From NCBI RefSeq assembly GCF_018449695.1, contig NZ_JAAVUY010000002.1, forward strand, positions 310,001-374,000: a DNA stretch of 64,000 nt, read 5' to 3'. Shown one piece after another: positions 60,370 through 64,000 of the stretch. How positions within the stretch are numbered: position 1 is the first letter of the stretch; each line of letters opens with the position of its first letter. The position numbers were made by a program, and so were the translations under genes. The notes under the pieces were generated by a model that saw nothing but the letters and a program-made list of their open reading frames with translations, was not told where the DNA came from and did no database searches. Source of the stretch: Bradyrhizobium sp. dw_411. Its GTDB lineage: Bacteria; Pseudomonadota; Alphaproteobacteria; Rhizobiales; Xanthobacteraceae.

Positions 60370-63300
60370 TCAGTTCAATTCGTTCGCAGGGCCGGTTGTG
60401 CCCGAATGTCCGGCAAACCGTGTCGCCAGCCGATCGAACCAGAGATAGATCACCGGCGTCGTGAACAGGGTCAGCAACTGGCTGACCAGCAGGCCACCGA
60501 CGATGGAAATGCCGAGCGGGTGGCGCAATTCGGAACCCGCACCGGTTCCGATCATCAGCGGCAACGCGCCAAGCACGGCCGCCATGGTGGTCATCAGGAT
60601 CGGACGGAAGCGCAACAGGCAGGCCTGGTAGATCGCTTCCCGCGGCGGCTTGCCCTCATTGCGCTCGGCGTCCAGCGCGAAGTCGATCATCATGATCGCG
60701 TTCTTCTTCACGATGCCGATCAAGAGGATGATGCCGATGATGGCAACGATGGTGAGCTCGTCGCCGGCCGCCATCAGCGCCAGCAGCGCGCCGATGCCGG
60801 CGGATGGCAGCGTGGAGAGGATGGTGACGGGATGGATGAAGCTCTCATAGAGCACACCCAGCACGATATAGACCGTGATGATCGCCGCTAGGATCAGGAA
60901 AAGTTGGTTGGAGAGCGATGATTGAAACGCCAATGCGGCGCCCTGGAAGCTGCTGATCACGCTGGCCGGCAGGCCGATATCGGCTTGCGTCTGCTTGATC
61001 GCCGTCACCGCATCGCCGAGCGCGGCACCCGGGGCCAAATTGAACGATACCGTCGATGCAGGGAATTGCCCGAGATGGGAAACCTGAAGGGGCGCGGTTT
61101 CTTCCCGGAATTTGGCCATCACGGAAAGCGGGACCGGCGCGCCACCCACCGACGAGGGCAGATAGATATCCGACAGCGATTGCAGCGAAGTCTGCAGGCT
61201 TGGATCGGCCTCGAGGATGACGCGGTACTGGTTCGAGTTGGTAAAGATAGTGGAGACTATGCGCTGGCCGTAGGAATCATACAGCGCATTGTCGACGGTC
61301 GCGGGCGTAATCCCGAAACGCGCGGCCTGATCTCGATCGATCTCGACAAAGACCGAGAGCCCCTGATTGGAAATGTCGCTGGCGACATCCGAGAGTTGCG
61401 GCAGTTCCCGCAGCTTGTCGATCAGTTTGGGGGTCCATTCGGCCAACTGCACCGGATCGGCATCCTGCAGGATGAACTGATACTGCGTCTTGCTGACGGT
61501 GCCCTCGATCGTGAGATCCTGAACCGGCTGCTGATAGAGCGTGATGCCGGTCAGGCCCGCCGTGCTGTTCTGGATGCGCCGCATCACCGTGGTGATGTCG
61601 GATTTGCGTGAATCATGGTCTTTGAGATTGATCAGGATGCGGCCGCTGTTCAATGTCGTGTTGGTTCCATCCACGCCGATGAACGAGGAAAGACTGACGA
61701 CGTCGGGATCCCTCAGGATGATGCTGGCGAGTTGCTGCTGCCGCTCCGCCATCGCGGCATAGGAAGCGGACTGCGGCGCCTCGGAAATCGCCTGAATGAC
61801 GCCGGTGTCCTGTAGCGGAAAGAACCCCTTCGGAATCACCACATAGAGCGCGGCGGTCAGTGCGAAAGTGCCGAGCGCGACAAACAGCACGAGCGTTTGA
61901 TGATCGAGCACGCGGGTCAGCGCGCGTCCGTAGACCGCGATGATCCAGTCGAAGCCTTCGCGGCTATAGCGCTGAAACGCGTTCTCATGCGTATCGGTCT
62001 CGGGCTTGAGCAGCTTGGCGCAGGCCATCGGCACCAGCGTCAGCGAGACCACCGCCGAAATGAGAATAGTCACCGACAGCGTGATGGCGAATTCCCGGAA
62101 CAGGCGCCCGACGACGTCGCCCATGAACAGCAGCGGGATCAGCACCGCGATCAGCGATACCGTCAGCGAGATGATGGTGAAGCCGATCTGCTCGGAGCCT
62201 TTAAGCGCGGCCTGCAACGGGCTGTCGCCCTCTTCGAGGTAACGGGAGATGTTCTCGATCACGACGATGGCGTCGTCGACCACGAAGCCGGTAGCGATGG
62301 TCAGCGCCATCAGCGAGAGATTGTTGAGGCTGAAGCCAAACAGATACATCGCGCCGAGCGTGCCGACCAGCGACAGCGGGACCGAGAGGCTCGGGATCAA
62401 CGTCGCCCGCGCATTGCGCAGGAACACGAAGATCACCAGCACCACCAGGACGACGGCGAGCGTCAATTCGAATTCCACATCCTGCACCGAGGCGCGGATG
62501 GTGACGGTTCGATCGGTCAGAATGTTGACGTCGATGGCGGCCGGCAGCGAGGCCTGCAATTGCGGCAACAGCGCCTTGATGCCCTCGACTACGGCGATGA
62601 CATTGGCGCCGGGTTGCCGCTGAATATTGAGGATGATCGCCGGGGTTTCGTTCATCCAGGCGCCGAGCTTGTCGTTCTGGGCGCCGTCGATGACGTTGCC
62701 GACGTCGCTGAGCCTGACCGGCGAGCCGTTCTTGTAGGCGACGATCAGTGATTTGTAGTCGCTGGCATTCCGGATCTGGTCGTTGGCGTTGATGGTATAG
62801 GCGCGCATCGAGCCGTCGAAGTTTCCCTTCGGCGTGTTGATGTTGGCGTTGCCGAGGGTGGTGCGCAGATCGTCGATGTTCAGTCCGTAGGCGGCGAGCT
62901 TGCGAATATCGGCCTGGATACGGACGGCCGGCCGCTGGCCGCCGCTGATGCTGACAAGTCCGACGCCGGGAAGCTGCGAGATTTTCTGCGCCAGCCGTGT
63001 ATCGACGAAATCCTCGACCTGCGTCAGCGGCATGGTCTTCGACGTCAAACCCAATGTCAGGATCGGCGCATCGGCCGGATTGACCTTGGCGTAAATCGGC
63101 GGCGCCGGCAGGTCGGCGGGAAGCAGATTGCCCGCGGCATTGATCGCGGCCTGCACTTCCTGCTCGGCCACATCGAGGGAGATCGTCAGCCCGAATTGCA
63201 GGGTGATGACAGATGCGCCGGCCGAACTCACCGAACTCATCTGGTTGAGATTGGGCATTTGCCCGAACTGCACCTCCAGCGGAGCCGTGACGGACGACGT

Positions 63301-63477
63301 CATCACGTCCGGACTGGCGCCGGGATAGAAAGTCTGGACCTGGATGGTCGGATAATCCACTTCGGGCAAAGCGGCGACCGGCAGGAATTTGAACGCCAGC
63401 AAGCCGGACAGCATGATGGCGATCATCAGTAGCGTCGTTGCGACCGGCCGCAGAATAAACGGCTGCGACGGACTCAT
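60370..63477 (-). CDS. mdtB: RND efflux transporter, MdtB-like
   Basis: A 1035-residue RND pump subunit of normal length. Twelve helices, the acid pair in [17 protein letters not shown] and [22 protein letters not shown] near the C-terminus are present. The ATG overlaps the fusion-protein stop (ATGA). Paired with the MdtC-like protein; together they resemble MdtABC, which exports bile salts and other drugs in enterobacteria. Confidence 0.93.
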   Translation of the reverse strand: MSPSQPFILRPVATTLLMIAIMLSGLLAFKFLPVAALPEVDYPTIQVQTFYPGASPDVMTSSVTAPLEVQFGQMPNLNQMSSVSSAGASVITLQFGLTISLDVAEQEVQAAINAAGNLLPADLPAPPIYAKVNPADAPILTLGLTSKTMPLTQVEDFVDTRLAQKISQLPGVGLVSISGGQRPAVRIQADIRKLAAYGLNIDDLRTTLGNANINTPKGNFDGSMRAYTINANDQIRNASDYKSLIVAYKNGSPVRLSDVGNVIDGAQNDKLGAWMNETPAIILNIQRQPGANVIAVVEGIKALLPQLQASLPAAIDVNILTDRTVTIRASVQDVEFELTLAVVLVVLVIFVFLRNARATLIPSLSVPLSLVGTLGAMYLFGFSLNNLSLMALTIATGFVVDDAIVVIENISRYLEEGDSPLQAALKGSEQIGFTIISLTVSLIAVLIPLLFMGDVVGRLFREFAITLSVTILISAVVSLTLVPMACAKLLKPETDTHENAFQRYSREGFDWIIAVYGRALTRVLDHQTLVLFVALGTFALTAALYVVIPKGFFPLQDTGVIQAISEAPQSASYAAMAERQQQLASIILRDPDVVSLSSFIGVDGTNTTLNSGRILINLKDHDSRKSDITTVMRRIQNSTAGLTGITLYQQPVQDLTIEGTVSKTQYQFILQDADPVQLAEWTPKLIDKLRELPQLSDVASDISNQGLSVFVEIDRDQAARFGITPATVDNALYDSYGQRIVSTIFTNSNQYRVILEADPSLQTSLQSLSDIYLPSSVGGAPVPLSVMAKFREETAPLQVSHLGQFPASTVSFNLAPGAALGDAVTAIKQTQADIGLPASVISSFQGAALAFQSSLSNQLFLILAAIITVYIVLGVLYESFIHPVTILSTLPSAGIGALLALMAAGDELTIVAIIGIILLIGIVKKNAIMMIDFALDAERNEGKPPREAIYQACLLRFRPILMTTMAAVLGALPLMIGTGAGSELRHPLGISIVGGLLVSQLLTLFTTPVIYLWFDRLATRFAGHSGTTGPANELN

Positions 63478-64000
63478 TGTTTTTGTCCGTTTTCCGACCG
63501 CCGCTTCTTGCCGCCGCCCGACTTGTCCGGATCTCCGGTCTTGCTGGGATCTCCCGCCTTGCTGGGATCTGCCGGCTTTGCGGAGTCGGCCTCGCTCCGG
63601 ACATTGATTTTAGCGCCGTCACGCAGCTTGTCGGCGCCGTCGATCACGATGCGATCGCCCGGCACGATCCCGGAGATAACCTCCACGCGTTCGCCCTCGG
63701 TCACGCCGAGCTTGACGGGGCGGACGGAGACGGTGCTGTCGGCATTGACGAGATAGACGAACGTGCCGGGCACGCCGCGCTGGATGCCCGCGGTGGACAT
63801 CGTCGTGACGTCCTTGTGCGTATCAACCAGCAGCCGGATGTTCACGAACTGGTTCGGATAGAGCAGTTTATTGTCGTTGGCGAATTGCGCGCGCGCCTTG
63901 ATCGTTCCGGTGGTGGGATCGATCTGGCTGTCGAAGGTCTGCAAGACGCCGTCGGCGATCTTGCTGGCTCCGCTGCGATCATAGGCCGCCGCGGGCAGCA
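63474..64000 (-). CDS. mdtA: RND membrane fusion protein, MdtA-like (partial, N-terminus outside window)
   Basis: The C-terminal 175 residues are in the window, entering as [17 protein letters not shown] at the edge. [19 protein letters not shown] and the [16 protein letters not shown] strand are typical of MdtA/AcrA-type adaptors. It ends in an unusual repetitive tail of Lys-Pro-Asp-Pro-Ser units ([21 protein letters not shown]) and a basic end ([14 protein letters not shown]). First visible gene of the efflux operon on the minus strand. Confidence 0.9.
   Translation of the reverse strand, partial: LPAAAYDRSGASKIADGVLQTFDSQIDPTTGTIKARAQFANDNKLLYPNQFVNIRLLVDTHKDVTTMSTAGIQRGVPGTFVYLVNADSTVSVRPVKLGVTEGERVEVISGIVPGDRIVIDGADKLRDGAKINVRSEADSAKPADPSKAGDPSKTGDPDKSGGGKKRRSENGQKQ

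Overview
The window looks like a chromosomal stretch of a Bradyrhizobium/Rhodopseudomonas-type alphaproteobacterium (Nitrobacteraceae). This rests on high GC, dense operons with 4-bp start/stop overlaps, the small-protein families at 1351-1913, and a dispersed hairpin repeat at 29147-29248 of a type I know from Bradyrhizobium genomes. I see no rRNA, tRNA, IS element, integrase or CRISPR array.

Left edge (1-2400): ferredoxin-NADP reductase behind a perfect GntR-like palindrome, then three small hypothetical or membrane proteins.

Block A (2499-17511): an exported dihydroorotase-like amidohydrolase meets a long minus-strand series. In transcription order that series is a second dihydroorotase-like amidohydrolase, a three-subunit molybdenum hydroxylase whose 2Fe-2S subunit is fused to a CoxG domain, an NCS1 permease, and a LivKHMGF-type ABC importer. 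A MarR regulator lies divergently, followed by an NfsA-type nitroreductase with an elaborate leader.

Block B (17596-29145, plus strand): a polar amino-acid-type ABC importer, RidA, three consecutive DUF1989 proteins (urea-carboxylase-associated type), then a Liv-type importer in which permease and both ATPases form one 810-residue polypeptide, then a CodA-like amidohydrolase lacking two usual active-site residues.

Block C (29259-46353): formamidase divergent from aspartate dehydrogenase; a URC1-URC4-UPRT operon (the URC uracil catabolic route known from yeasts); a canonical CodA-like deaminase with a LysR regulator; hydantoinase/oxoprolinase A and B; a barbiturase/cyanuric acid amidohydrolase family enzyme; a NitT/TauT-type ABC importer; an amidase-signature enzyme.

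Block D (46344-55109): a second three-subunit molybdenum hydroxylase with an NmrA-like protein, divergent from a four-gene THI5-like ABC importer.

Right edge (55253-64000): a small hypothetical, then an MdtABC-like RND efflux operon with a NodT-type outer-membrane lipoprotein; the membrane fusion gene runs off the window.

Reading: blocks A-D look like one large island for using N-heterocycles (pyrimidines, barbiturate-like rings, ureides) as nitrogen source. Five good sigma-54 promoter matches (9745-9760, 15561-15576, 16376-16391, 23292-23307, 42284-42299) tie the blocks to nitrogen control. The most unusual points are the coexistence of the URC genes with a barbiturase plus molybdenum hydroxylase (a possible oxidative route), and the DUF1989 trio without any carboxylase. 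Substrates are inference; families and start sites are read from the sequence.
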